This document shows, piece by piece, positions 1 to 5,690 of a DNA stretch of 7,032 nucleotides. Under the pieces are notes generated by a model. That model was not told the DNA's origin. It saw nothing but the letters and a program-made list of their open reading frames with translations, and searched no databases. A program made the position numbers and the translations under genes. Each line of letters starts with the position of its first letter. Position 1 is the stretch's first letter. Source of the DNA: Anaerolineaceae bacterium UBA6801 (GTDB lineage: Bacteria > Chloroflexota > Anaerolineae > Anaerolineales > Anaerolineaceae); assembly GCA_002452315.1 (NCBI GenBank), contig DKFH01000088.1:375-7406 (forward strand), written 5' to 3'.

Positions 1-1149
1 CATATGCCCGCGTTGAATGCCTTCCGTGGCCAGAGCCCGCAGGGCGGCCAGGTTTTGTGCCAGGCCAACCGAGACCAGCACCTCCGCCAGCGCTGCTGCT
101 GAGTCAATGCCCATCAGGCGCAGACAGGCCTGCGCCGCAGGATGGACCCGTGTGGCGCCGCCTATTGTGCCCACGGCCATCGGCATTTCCAGGGTGCCCA
201 CCAAATTGCCGTCTGAATCCTGTCCCCAGGTTGATAGGCTGGTATAGCGTCCATCCCGGGCGGCATAGGCGTGTGCGCCGGCTTCCACAGCCCGCCAATC
301 GTTCCCCGTGGCAATCAGCACCGGGTCGATGCCATTCATAATGCCCTTATTATGGGTGGCAGCCCGGTAGGGGTCTGCCGCGGCAAAGGCCCAGGCCTGG
401 ATGATCCCGTCGCGCACGGTTTCACCGCTGAAATCGTCGAAGGCCAGGTCAGCTGTGCGGATGGTGACTTGGGCGCGTGCCAGCCGCCGGTCGGCCAGGT
501 TGCTGAGGATCCGCAGCAGGACCCTCCCGCCGGTGATACGTTCGATGATGGGTGCCAGCCGCTCAACGGCGGAATTGACGGCGTTGGCGCCCATGGCGTC
601 CACCACATCATAGACCAGGTGCACCACTAAAAACGCACCGATGGGCGAATTCTGGATGATGCGCACGTCCAGGTCGCGGGGTCCGCCACCCAATTGGATC
701 AGCACAGGGTCCACCCGGGCAGCCTCTGCCAGTAGTGCGTCTTTCTCTGCCAGCAGTTTGTGCCGCGCGGCAGGGAGATTATCCAGGTCCAGGACCTGGA
801 TCTGGCCGATCATCTCCGGTGGGTCAGCCTGGGCGGTGAATCCGCCCGTCCCTCGGGCCAGTTTGGCCATGAAGGATGCGCCCGCGACGATGGAGGGCTC
901 CTCTACCACCATTGGGATGGGGATCTCGCGCCCGTTCACCACAAAGTAGCGGGCAATCCCCAGAGGGAGGCTGAAGGTGCCAATCACATTTTCGATCATC
1001 CGGTCAGCCGATTCAAGCGTTAGCCCGTGCTCGCCTGCCAGGGCTGCTGTATCTGCTGCTGAAATCCCCCTTTCGTCTGCCAGGCGCTCAAGGCGCTGTG
1101 CAGGAGAGAGGTTATAGAACTTTTTTTGTTGCGTTTCGTCTAAAGCCAT
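1..1149 (-). CDS. mvaA: Class II hydroxymethylglutaryl-CoA reductase, C-terminus cut by window edge
   Basis: Interconverts HMG-CoA and mevalonate using NAD(P)H in the cytosol. In bacteria that make isoprenoids by the mevalonate route this is the committed step; in a few it serves mevalonate breakdown. The reverse strand is open for 383 codons from ATG at 1149 to the window edge. Class II landmarks appear in order: ENVIG (53-57), VVEEPS (81-86), GTGGFTA (100-106), DAMGAN (184-189), THNKG (265-269), GND (282-284), VGTIGGATRVHP (326-337) and GIQRGHM (377-383). The catalytic set of the Pseudomonas mevalonii enzyme (E83, K267, D283, H381, from memory) maps to E83, K268, D284 and H382, so the active site is complete. 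About 45 C-terminal residues, the mobile flap, lie outside. The start is supported by AGGAG 8 bases upstream. NADH versus NADPH preference cannot be decided here. The family call is very secure; biosynthetic versus degradative role is not, since no pathway neighbours are visible. Confidence 0.96.
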   Translation of the reverse strand, partial: MALDETQQKKFYNLSPAQRLERLADERGISAADTAALAGEHGLTLESADRMIENVIGTFSLPLGIARYFVVNGREIPIPMVVEEPSIVAGASFMAKLARGTGGFTAQADPPEMIGQIQVLDLDNLPAARHKLLAEKDALLAEAARVDPVLIQLGGGPRDLDVRIIQNSPIGAFLVVHLVYDVVDAMGANAVNSAVERLAPIIERITGGRVLLRILSNLADRRLARAQVTIRTADLAFDDFSGETVRDGIIQAWAFAAADPYRAATHNKGIMNGIDPVLIATGNDWRAVEAGAHAYAARDGRYTSLSTWGQDSDGNLVGTLEMPMAVGTIGGATRVHPAAQACLRLMGIDSAAALAEVLVSVGLAQNLAALRALATEGIQRGHM

Positions 1150-1319
1150 TGAGACCAACTCCTGGTTAAGTTTTATCATGAATTTTCACGCTGAGAAAGG
1201 CCTTCTCCAGCGGGCAACCCAGGCTTTTAATATATACCGGAAACACCCTCCCAAAAGCTATCAAAATTTCAGCTGGGGCGCTGAACACAGGGCGACTTTT
1301 GAGGTAGAATTAGCGCGCA
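1150..1319. other. Divergent intergenic region between mvaA and the sensor kinase gene
   Basis: This 170-base spacer must hold promoters for both flanking genes. On the minus strand a TATATT at 1234-1229 could be a -10 element for mvaA, but I see no good -35 at the usual distance. An interrupted palindrome at 1193-1207 is centred on AAGGCCTT, with GAGAA and TTCTC arms offset by one extra A. It lies between that candidate promoter and the mvaA start and could be an operator, though nothing else supports this. No terminator or small gene was seen. Confidence 0.5.
1282..1310 (+). promoter_or_regulatory. Candidate sigma-70-type promoter for the sensor kinase gene
   Basis: TAGAAT at 1305-1310 matches the -10 consensus at 5 of 6 bases. 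TGAACA at 1282-1287 matches the -35 consensus at 4 of 6 with a 17-base spacer. The predicted transcription start, about 7 bases past the -10, falls near 1317, only 3 bases before the kinase ATG. The message would be leaderless or nearly so, which fits the lack of a well-placed ribosome binding site. Sequence match only. Confidence 0.3.
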
Positions 1320-3029
1320 ATGGTCATTAACACTACCCTATCATGTGAACAGCTGGAAGAGCGCCTGGCAGCTTTGCACCAGGTGAGCCTTGAATTGGTG
1401 CAGGATATTTCGATCGATTCGCTGCTGAACCGCATCGCGCGCCTCGCCTGCGAGCAAGCGGGTGCCGCCTATGCGGCCATCGGCATTCGGGGTGAGGACG
1501 GAGATATGGAACGCTTTATCTCAGCCGCGCTCGATGAGGAGCAGGGGTTGACCATGGCTCAACCGCCTGTTAATATCCGCTTGATGAATGCCATCGGGGA
1601 AGCCAACCGGCCGGTGCGGGTGATGGATATTCAAACCGATCCCCGCCTGGCGGGGTACACGCAGAACCCCTTCACGATGGCTTCAATGCTGGGCGTCCCG
1701 ATCCACCTGGGTGAGCGGCGCCTGGGTCAAATTTACCTGACTGATAAGCTGACCGACGATGGCTTCACCCCGGATGATGAACGGGTGATTGAAACTCTGG
1801 CAGCCTATGCTGCGGTGGCCATTTCAAATGCGCGCTCATATGATGAGCTGCGTAAACGGGATCGCACCCTTACACGACGCAATCAGGACCTGGCGCTGCT
1901 CAATAACCTGGCCTCTGCCCTGGCCTCGATCACCGAACTGGATGAGCTGCTCAAGACGGCGCTCACCCGTGTGATCAATTATTTTGATGTTGAACTGGGG
2001 GAAATCTTTCTCAACCTGGAAGACCAAAACACCCTCTCCAGGGTGATCCACCAGGGCGCTGCCACCGGGTCAATCTGGCGCCAGGAACGCTTTACCCTGA
2101 AAGAAGGCCTGATCGGGCGTACAGCCCGCAGCGGCAACCCCTCCATTGTTGGTTTACCCTATCGGCACGATCCCTTCCTTAGAAACCAGGACCTGATCGA
2201 TGCCGGTATCTGGCAGATCGCTTGCTTCCCCCTCACCAGCCACAGCGAAGTGTTAGGGGTACTAAGCATCGCCCTCAGCCAGGAGGACCCCCTGGACGCC
2301 ATGGATCAGCAGCTGCTGTCTTCGATTGCCTCATGGGTGGGTACCACCATCGAAAACGTACGCCTCAACATCCAGGGACGCCGTTTGGCGGTGCTGGAGG
2401 AACGCGAGCGGATCGGGATGGACCTGCATGATGGCATCATCCAGTCGATCTACGCGGTCGGCCTGACCCTGGAGCATGCCCGTTTGCTGCTGGACGAAGA
2501 ACCTGAACAGACCCGCACCAGGATTGAGCAATCGATAGAAGACCTCAATAGCACCATCCGTGACCTGCGCGCTTTCATCATGGATATGCGGCCGCGTCAG
2601 CTGTATGAGGAAAACCTGATGGATGGGTTGCAACGGTTGATCAAAGAATTCCAGGTTAACTCGCTACTCGAAGCGACCCTAAGCGGTCCTTCCGATGGTT
2701 TGGTTGACCTGCCCGATCCCCAGGCGATTGCCCTGTTCCATATCTGCCAGGAGGCGTTGGCCAATGTTGCCAAACATGCCCAGGCTAGTAAGGTCGAGGT
2801 GATGGTGTGGGCAACGCCGGACCGGGTCTTGATGGAAGTGCATGACGATGGCCGGGGCTTTGACTCTCACATGGTCCAATTGACGCTTGGCCATGGCATT
2901 TCCAACATGCAAACCCGGGCGCGCAATGTGGGCGGTGACCTGGAGATCACCACCGAGCCCGGGGAGGGCACCACCATTATGGCCTGGGTGCCCTATAGCC
3001 AGGATATCGACCAGATGGTTTGGGAGTAA
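1320..3029 (+). CDS. Cytosolic GAF-GAF sensor histidine kinase, NarL/DesK-type (DosS-like architecture)
   Basis: A sensor kinase of 569 residues expected to autophosphorylate and phosphorylate a LuxR/NarL-type response regulator. It has no membrane segment or signal peptide, so it should sense a cytosolic cue. Domains: GAF1 about 29-172, a short charged helical linker (174-190), GAF2 about 204-350, HisKA_3 dimerisation domain about 355-430, HATPase_c about 470-562. The phosphoacceptor is H370 in ERERIGMDLHDGIIQ; D371 and Q375 complete the HDxxxQ motif linked to both kinase and phosphatase activity. ATP-binding motifs are N482 (N box, EALANVAKH), DDGRGF (509-514, G1) and GHGISNM (524-530, G2). 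Order and length match mycobacterial DosS/DevS, and GAF1 carries DosS-like LGVPI and IYLTDK segments, but the aligned heme-histidine position is P117. No response regulator lies in the window. The methyltransferase start follows after 3 bases. There is no clear Shine-Dalgarno: GAGG at 1301-1304 is too far from the ATG. Kinase assignment is very secure; the ligand is unknown. Confidence 0.95.
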   Translation: MVINTTLSCEQLEERLAALHQVSLELVQDISIDSLLNRIARLACEQAGAAYAAIGIRGEDGDMERFISAALDEEQGLTMAQPPVNIRLMNAIGEANRPVRVMDIQTDPRLAGYTQNPFTMASMLGVPIHLGERRLGQIYLTDKLTDDGFTPDDERVIETLAAYAAVAISNARSYDELRKRDRTLTRRNQDLALLNNLASALASITELDELLKTALTRVINYFDVELGEIFLNLEDQNTLSRVIHQGAATGSIWRQERFTLKEGLIGRTARSGNPSIVGLPYRHDPFLRNQDLIDAGIWQIACFPLTSHSEVLGVLSIALSQEDPLDAMDQQLLSSIASWVGTTIENVRLNIQGRRLAVLEERERIGMDLHDGIIQSIYAVGLTLEHARLLLDEEPEQTRTRIEQSIEDLNSTIRDLRAFIMDMRPRQLYEENLMDGLQRLIKEFQVNSLLEATLSGPSDGLVDLPDPQAIALFHICQEALANVAKHAQASKVEVMVWATPDRVLMEVHDDGRGFDSHMVQLTLGHGISNMQTRARNVGGDLEITTEPGEGTTIMAWVPYSQDIDQMVWE

Positions 3030-3032
3030 GGC
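3021..3032 (+). promoter_or_regulatory. Ribosome binding site of the methyltransferase, embedded in the kinase stop region
   Basis: GGGAG and TAAGG sit within and just after the last kinase codons, immediately ahead of the ATG at 3033. Stop and start are separated by only GGC, so ribosomes finishing the kinase can re-initiate on the methyltransferase. This arrangement supports translational coupling. Confidence 0.6.
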
Positions 3033-3797
3033 ATGACCACCGGAAACCCCAAGCCATATGTGCGCGATTTGGACAAAGCTGCCTTGCGTGGCGAGCCTTC
3101 CTATGTTTGGCGGGATGGGCAGGAACGCCGGCTGGGTTTGATTTTAGACGCCGCTGGCGAACGTGCGGGGGGGACGGTGTTGGTGGATGGCTGCGGCGTG
3201 GGCATGTATTTACACCGCTTGGGGGAATATGCGGGACACATAGTCGGTTTGGATATCGAATTTGAGCGCCTGCAGGAGGCCAAAACCTGTGCTGAACAGG
3301 TGGTGAATGCGGTTGGGGAGGCGCTGCCCTTCTCGGAAAGCGCCTTTGACCTGGTGTTGAGCCATGAAGTCCTGGAGCACGTCCAGGATGATCGGGCAAC
3401 GATCCGCGAGATCGTGCGCAGCTTAAAACCGGGCGGGCGCCTGGTCTTGTTCTGTCCGAACCGTGGTTATCCCTTTGAGACCCATGGGTTCTACTGGCAG
3501 GGCGGCTATCACTTTGGAAACATCCCCATGATTAATTACCTGCCGCGTGCCTGGCGAGACCGGCTGGCCCCGCATGTACGAGTTTACACCCGGCGAGACC
3601 TTGCCGGCCTGTTTGCCGGCTTGCCCGTGCGCTATATTCAGCGCACAATTGTCTTTGGCGCATACGACAATATCATCGCCCGGTTGCCGCGCCTGGGGAA
3701 GGCTTTGCGCTCGGTTTTGGTGTGGCTCGAAAAAACACCCTTGCGTCGCTTGGGGCTATCGCATTTTTGGGTGGTTGAAAAGACAGCCGCTGACTGA
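3033..3797 (+). CDS. Class I SAM-dependent methyltransferase (Methyltransf_11-like), substrate unknown
   Basis: A 254-residue soluble protein predicted to transfer a methyl group from S-adenosylmethionine to an unidentified acceptor. The Rossmann-type core spans about 46-145. Motif I is VLVDGCGVG (49-57), the acidic residue ending strand 2 is D74 in VGLDIEFERL, the next strand follows the ALPF segment (97-100), and FDLVLSHEVLEHV (105-117) and LKPGGRLVLF (131-140) give the post-I and motif III signatures of the family. Residues after about 145, including THGFYW (150-155) and a basic, hydrophobic C-terminus, probably form the substrate part; I do not recognise it. It starts 3 bases after the sensor kinase stop, so the pair is almost certainly one operon. 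That link could reflect a shared stimulus or simple co-expression. The domain is secure; small-molecule, lipid, glycan or protein acceptors all remain possible. Confidence 0.88.
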   Translation: MTTGNPKPYVRDLDKAALRGEPSYVWRDGQERRLGLILDAAGERAGGTVLVDGCGVGMYLHRLGEYAGHIVGLDIEFERLQEAKTCAEQVVNAVGEALPFSESAFDLVLSHEVLEHVQDDRATIREIVRSLKPGGRLVLFCPNRGYPFETHGFYWQGGYHFGNIPMINYLPRAWRDRLAPHVRVYTRRDLAGLFAGLPVRYIQRTIVFGAYDNIIARLPRLGKALRSVLVWLEKTPLRRLGLSHFWVVEKTAAD

Positions 3798-3842
3798 TCC
3801 TAAAAAATTGTTGTCGCAGGTCATCCCGCAACGCTGCGCAAA

Positions 3843-3875
3843 TTCACCCACTACCTGACAGGTGAACACATTTTT
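3843..3875 (+). terminator. Weak candidate terminator of the kinase-methyltransferase operon
   Basis: TTCACC (3843-3848) pairs with GGTGAA (3861-3866) around a 12-base loop, and five T residues follow at 3871-3875 after a 4-base gap. Within it, ACCTG-A-CAGGT forms an alternative palindrome. The 6-bp stem is short and only half GC, so this is a tentative call. Confidence 0.3.
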
Positions 3876-3958
3876 AATATTTTGCTGATATTGCTTTGAT
3901 GCAATTCATATAGTTTCTCAGTAGATTAGGGGTGTAAATATTCAAGATCAACATTAAT

Positions 3959-3965
3959 GGAGGTG
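3959..3965 (+). promoter_or_regulatory. Strong Shine-Dalgarno site of hsp20
   Basis: GGAGGTG lies 5 bases ahead of the ATG at 3971, a near-perfect complement to the 16S rRNA 3' end. It is the strongest ribosome binding site in the window, fits a highly translated stress protein and fixes the start. Confidence 0.75.
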
Positions 3966-3970
3966 CTGAG

Positions 3971-4459
3971 ATGGCTGATTTAATGAGACGTGATCCCATT
4001 CGTGAAATGCTTTCTTGGAACCGCGCCATGGAGCGCATGCTCGATAATCTCTATGACGAGGGAGAACTTGCCTTTGGTGACCCTCTGAACCTGCGTATAC
4101 CCCTGGATGTGGTTGAAAATGATGATGAGTTTGTTGTCAAGGCCGATGTGGCCGGCATTAACCCGGATGACATCGAGATCACCTATACCGACAATAATCT
4201 TTCCATCAAGGGCGAGATGGTCGATGAGCGTGAAGAGCGTGAAGAAGGCCGCTATCACCTGCGAGAACGCCGATACGGTACATTCTCCCGTACCATCTCC
4301 ATGCCCGGCACCGTGGATGTGGATAACATCCAGGCCGAAACTGAAAATGGCGTTCTGAAGATTCACCTGCCCAAGAAAGAAGAAGTCAAACCCCGTCGGA
4401 TTGAGATTAAAGGCGGCAGCAAGACGAATGTGATCGAAGGAAAATCAAAGAATAAATAA
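3971..4459 (+). CDS. Small heat-shock protein, Hsp20/alpha-crystallin family
   Basis: An ATP-independent holdase of 162 residues that should oligomerise in the cytosol, bind unfolding proteins under stress and hand them to ATP-dependent chaperones. The N-terminal arm (1-40) has the WNRAMERML segment typical of bacterial class A sHsps. The alpha-crystallin domain runs from about 43 to 135: LDVVENDDEFVVKADVAG opens it, the loop after about residue 83 is very charged (EREEREEGR, encoded partly by a repeated 9-base unit), and it closes with ENGVLKIHLPK (125-135), holding the conserved GVL (127-129). The C-terminal IEI (144-146) is the I-x-I motif that docks in a neighbouring subunit. Length is normal for the family. 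It stands alone, with its own spacer upstream and a terminator downstream. The assignment is secure; heat-shock control is expected but not shown by a recognisable operator. Confidence 0.96.
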   Translation: MADLMRRDPIREMLSWNRAMERMLDNLYDEGELAFGDPLNLRIPLDVVENDDEFVVKADVAGINPDDIEITYTDNNLSIKGEMVDEREEREEGRYHLRERRYGTFSRTISMPGTVDVDNIQAETENGVLKIHLPKKEEVKPRRIEIKGGSKTNVIEGKSKNK

Positions 4460-4476
4460 TCACCAACTAACAATAG

Positions 4477-4505
4477 AAAAACGGCCAGATTTCCTGGCCG
4501 TTTTT
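4477..4505. terminator. Bidirectional intrinsic terminator between hsp20 and the glutaminyl cyclase gene
   Basis: AAAAACGGCCAG (4477-4488) pairs perfectly over 12 bases with CTGGCCGTTTTT (4494-4505) around the loop ATTTC. The seven-pair GC-rich core is flanked by an A-tract on one side and a T-tract on the other, so either strand gives hairpin plus U-run. It lies 17 bases after the hsp20 stop and 3 bases beyond the stop of the convergent gene, so it should end both transcripts. Confidence 0.92.
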
Positions 4506-4508
4506 GGG

Positions 4509-5366
4509 TTAATGGTCCTCGATGGGGACCAGGCGGATTTCAAACAGCAGCGGCCACTGCTTGCCGGTGACAAACAGGCGGTTGCGGTCAGGGTCGTAAG
4601 CGATGCCGTTTAGCACGTCCACGGGCTGGGTGATCTGGGCTTCCTGTAGGATGCCGGACAGATCGATCCTGCCCAAGACCTGCCCCGAGGTCGGGTCGAC
4701 CCGCACGATCTCATCGGTTAGCCAAACATTGGCGAACACCTCACCGCGGATGTATTCCAGCTCGTTCAGGCGGTCTACAGGCTGGCCCTGGTCAGTGACC
4801 TCGACAAAGCCGGTGATTTGCGTGCTCTCCGGATCCAGGAAGAACAGCTTATGGCTGCCGTCGCTCATGATCAGGCGCTGGCCGTCGTGGGTCAGCCCCC
4901 AGCCCTCGGTTGGGTAGGTGAACTGCCCAAAGAGGGCGAAATCTTCCAGGGCGTAGATAAACCCCGTACCCTCAAGCCAGGTGAGTTGGATCAGGCGGTC
5001 CTCCCACAGGGCCAGGCCTTCGGCAAAGAACTCTGGGGGCAGGTCCACACGCTGCAGCACCTCCCCAGTTTCTAACACCACCTTGCGCAGGGAGGACTGG
5101 CCGTACAGTCCGGTGCTTTCGTATAGATAACCTTCGTGATAGAGCAAACCCTGGGTGAAGGCCGCCGGGTCATGGGGATAGGTTCGGATCACCTCGTAGG
5201 TCATGTGCTGAGTCATTTCTGGCGGAATGGAACCATTAATTTGTACCGATTGGTCCCTGCAGCCGGAAAGCGGTAACGCAATGGCCAAAAGCAGGATCAC
5301 CACACCAATAAAATGATGCCGATTTTTTTGCTGTATTTGCTGGTTGGTCAGAGACATTTTTTTCAT
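4509..5366 (-). CDS. Glutaminyl-peptide cyclotransferase, plant-type beta-propeller, lipoprotein
   Basis: Converts N-terminal glutamine of peptides or proteins to pyroglutamate with release of ammonia, acting outside the cytoplasmic membrane. I place the start at ATG 5366 (285 residues), preceded by AAGGGG with a longish 12-base gap. An upstream in-frame ATG at 5405 lacks a ribosome binding site. The N-terminus has a basic region, a hydrophobic stretch (GVVILLLAIALPL) and the lipobox LSGC with Cys36, so the mature protein should be lipid-anchored. The rest matches the papaya-type cyclase along its length: FTQGL (70-74), ESTGLYGQSSLR (83-94), FAEGLA (114-119), EGWGLTHDG (154-162), NELEYI (201-206), ANVW (212-215), DVLNGIAYD (250-258) and VTGKQWPLLFEI (266-277). 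E83 in ESTG is the likely catalytic glutamate (Glu69 of the papaya enzyme, from memory). The family is secure; natural substrates are unknown, exported proteins with N-terminal Gln being the obvious candidates. Confidence 0.93.
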   Translation of the reverse strand: MKKMSLTNQQIQQKNRHHFIGVVILLLAIALPLSGCRDQSVQINGSIPPEMTQHMTYEVIRTYPHDPAAFTQGLLYHEGYLYESTGLYGQSSLRKVVLETGEVLQRVDLPPEFFAEGLALWEDRLIQLTWLEGTGFIYALEDFALFGQFTYPTEGWGLTHDGQRLIMSDGSHKLFFLDPESTQITGFVEVTDQGQPVDRLNELEYIRGEVFANVWLTDEIVRVDPTSGQVLGRIDLSGILQEAQITQPVDVLNGIAYDPDRNRLFVTGKQWPLLFEIRLVPIEDH

Positions 5367-5422
5367 TTTTAAATCAATCCCCTTCCCCAGCACTTGTGGG
5401 CACATTTAACATACACATACTG

Positions 5423-5453
5423 ATCGTAGTATACAACAAAACGTGGCTGTCAA
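5423..5453 (-). promoter_or_regulatory. Candidate promoter for the glutaminyl cyclase gene
   Basis: Read on the minus strand, a perfect TTGACA -35 lies at 5453-5448. Possible -10 elements are TATACT at 5433-5428 (spacer only 14) and TACGAT at 5428-5423 (spacer 19). Neither spacing is the ideal 17, so the -35 is convincing but the -10 is undecided. Transcripts would begin near 5415-5422, giving a leader of roughly 50 bases. Confidence 0.4.
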
Positions 5454-5578
5454 GCGGTCCGACTCGGCAGAGCCCGCGTAATCGCATTATAATTATTGTG
5501 CAGCCAATTAAAGCTGTGCCTTTGAACAACAGAAGAAAAAATTGATCCAGCCAATACATTTCAGGACGGTTCACCTAA

Positions 5579-5627
5579 TACCAAGTACCGAGTACCAAAT
5601 ACCTGATGCCCAATACCTGTCGCCAAA
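5579..5627. repeat. Degenerate heptamer tandem array, seven units, TACCAAA consensus
   Basis: Seven consecutive 7-base units start at 5579, 5586, 5593, 5600, 5607, 5614 and 5621 without a slip. Units 1-4 and 6 begin TACC, unit 5 begins TGCC and unit 7 CGCC; the last three bases vary around AAA/AAG. On the other strand the consensus is TTTGGTA. It is non-coding and ends 63 bases before the pepT start. Cyanobacterial STRR heptamers are a known parallel in kind, not in sequence. Confidence 0.8.
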
Positions 5628-5649
5628 CACACATGATTCATCCCCCTTA

Positions 5650-5677
5650 TACCACTCACCATTCACTCCACACCATC
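5650..5677. repeat. Second, shorter heptamer array, CACCATT-like
   Basis: Four 7-base units starting at 5650, 5657, 5664 and 5671 begin TACC, CACC, CACT and CACC. The phase is shifted one base from the first array and the consensus differs (CACCATT/CACCATC). With only four degenerate units this is weaker than the first array. It ends 13 bases before the pepT ATG, so it would lie in the leader of any pepT message starting upstream. Confidence 0.45.
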
Positions 5678-5690
5678 CAGCGAGGTCCCC

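Larger units (their letters stand above)
3798..3970. other. Intergenic region upstream of hsp20
   Basis: This 173-base AT-rich spacer ends the kinase operon and should carry the hsp20 promoter. I see no CIRCE element (the HrcA operator, an inverted repeat of TTAGCACTC) and no convincing -35/-10 pair. TTGATG at 3896-3901 and TAGATT at 3922-3927 are 20 bases apart, too far for a typical promoter. A further imperfect hairpin pairs CGCAG (3815-3819) with CTGCG (3833-3837) and has no T-tract. Confidence 0.45.
5367..5690. other. 324-base divergent intergenic region with promoter candidate and heptamer arrays
   Basis: This gap separates the divergent cyclase and peptidase T genes. It holds a promoter candidate facing the cyclase (5423-5453), a palindromic ATTATAAT around 5485-5495 that could give a -10 on either strand but has no good -35, and two tandem arrays of 7-base units nearest pepT. 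An open frame of 66 codons on the minus strand (5574-5374) is rejected as a gene. I see no terminator or riboswitch. Confidence 0.6.

Noticed and set aside
271..630. Plus-strand open frame of 119 codons antisense to mvaA
   Set aside because: The opposite strand carries a fully conserved HMG-CoA reductase; this is a typical shadow of a GC-rich gene.
781..801. Perfect inverted repeat with 10-base arms around a single central base inside the mvaA coding region
   Set aside because: It encodes alternating Val/Leu/Asp codons (QVLDLD) that naturally give a palindromic run, and its position inside a well-conserved gene argues against a separate role.
3798..3970. Search for a CIRCE (HrcA) operator upstream of hsp20
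   Set aside because: No TTAGCACTC-type inverted repeat is present in the spacer.
3980..4366. Minus-strand open frame of 128 codons antisense to hsp20
   Set aside because: The plus strand encodes a complete alpha-crystallin domain with its own strong ribosome binding site.
5374..5574. Minus-strand open frame of 66 codons with a hydrophobic stretch upstream of the cyclase gene
   Set aside because: It overlaps the N-terminus and upstream region of the cyclase gene in another frame, has no clear ribosome binding site and resembles no family; the promoter candidate lies inside it.
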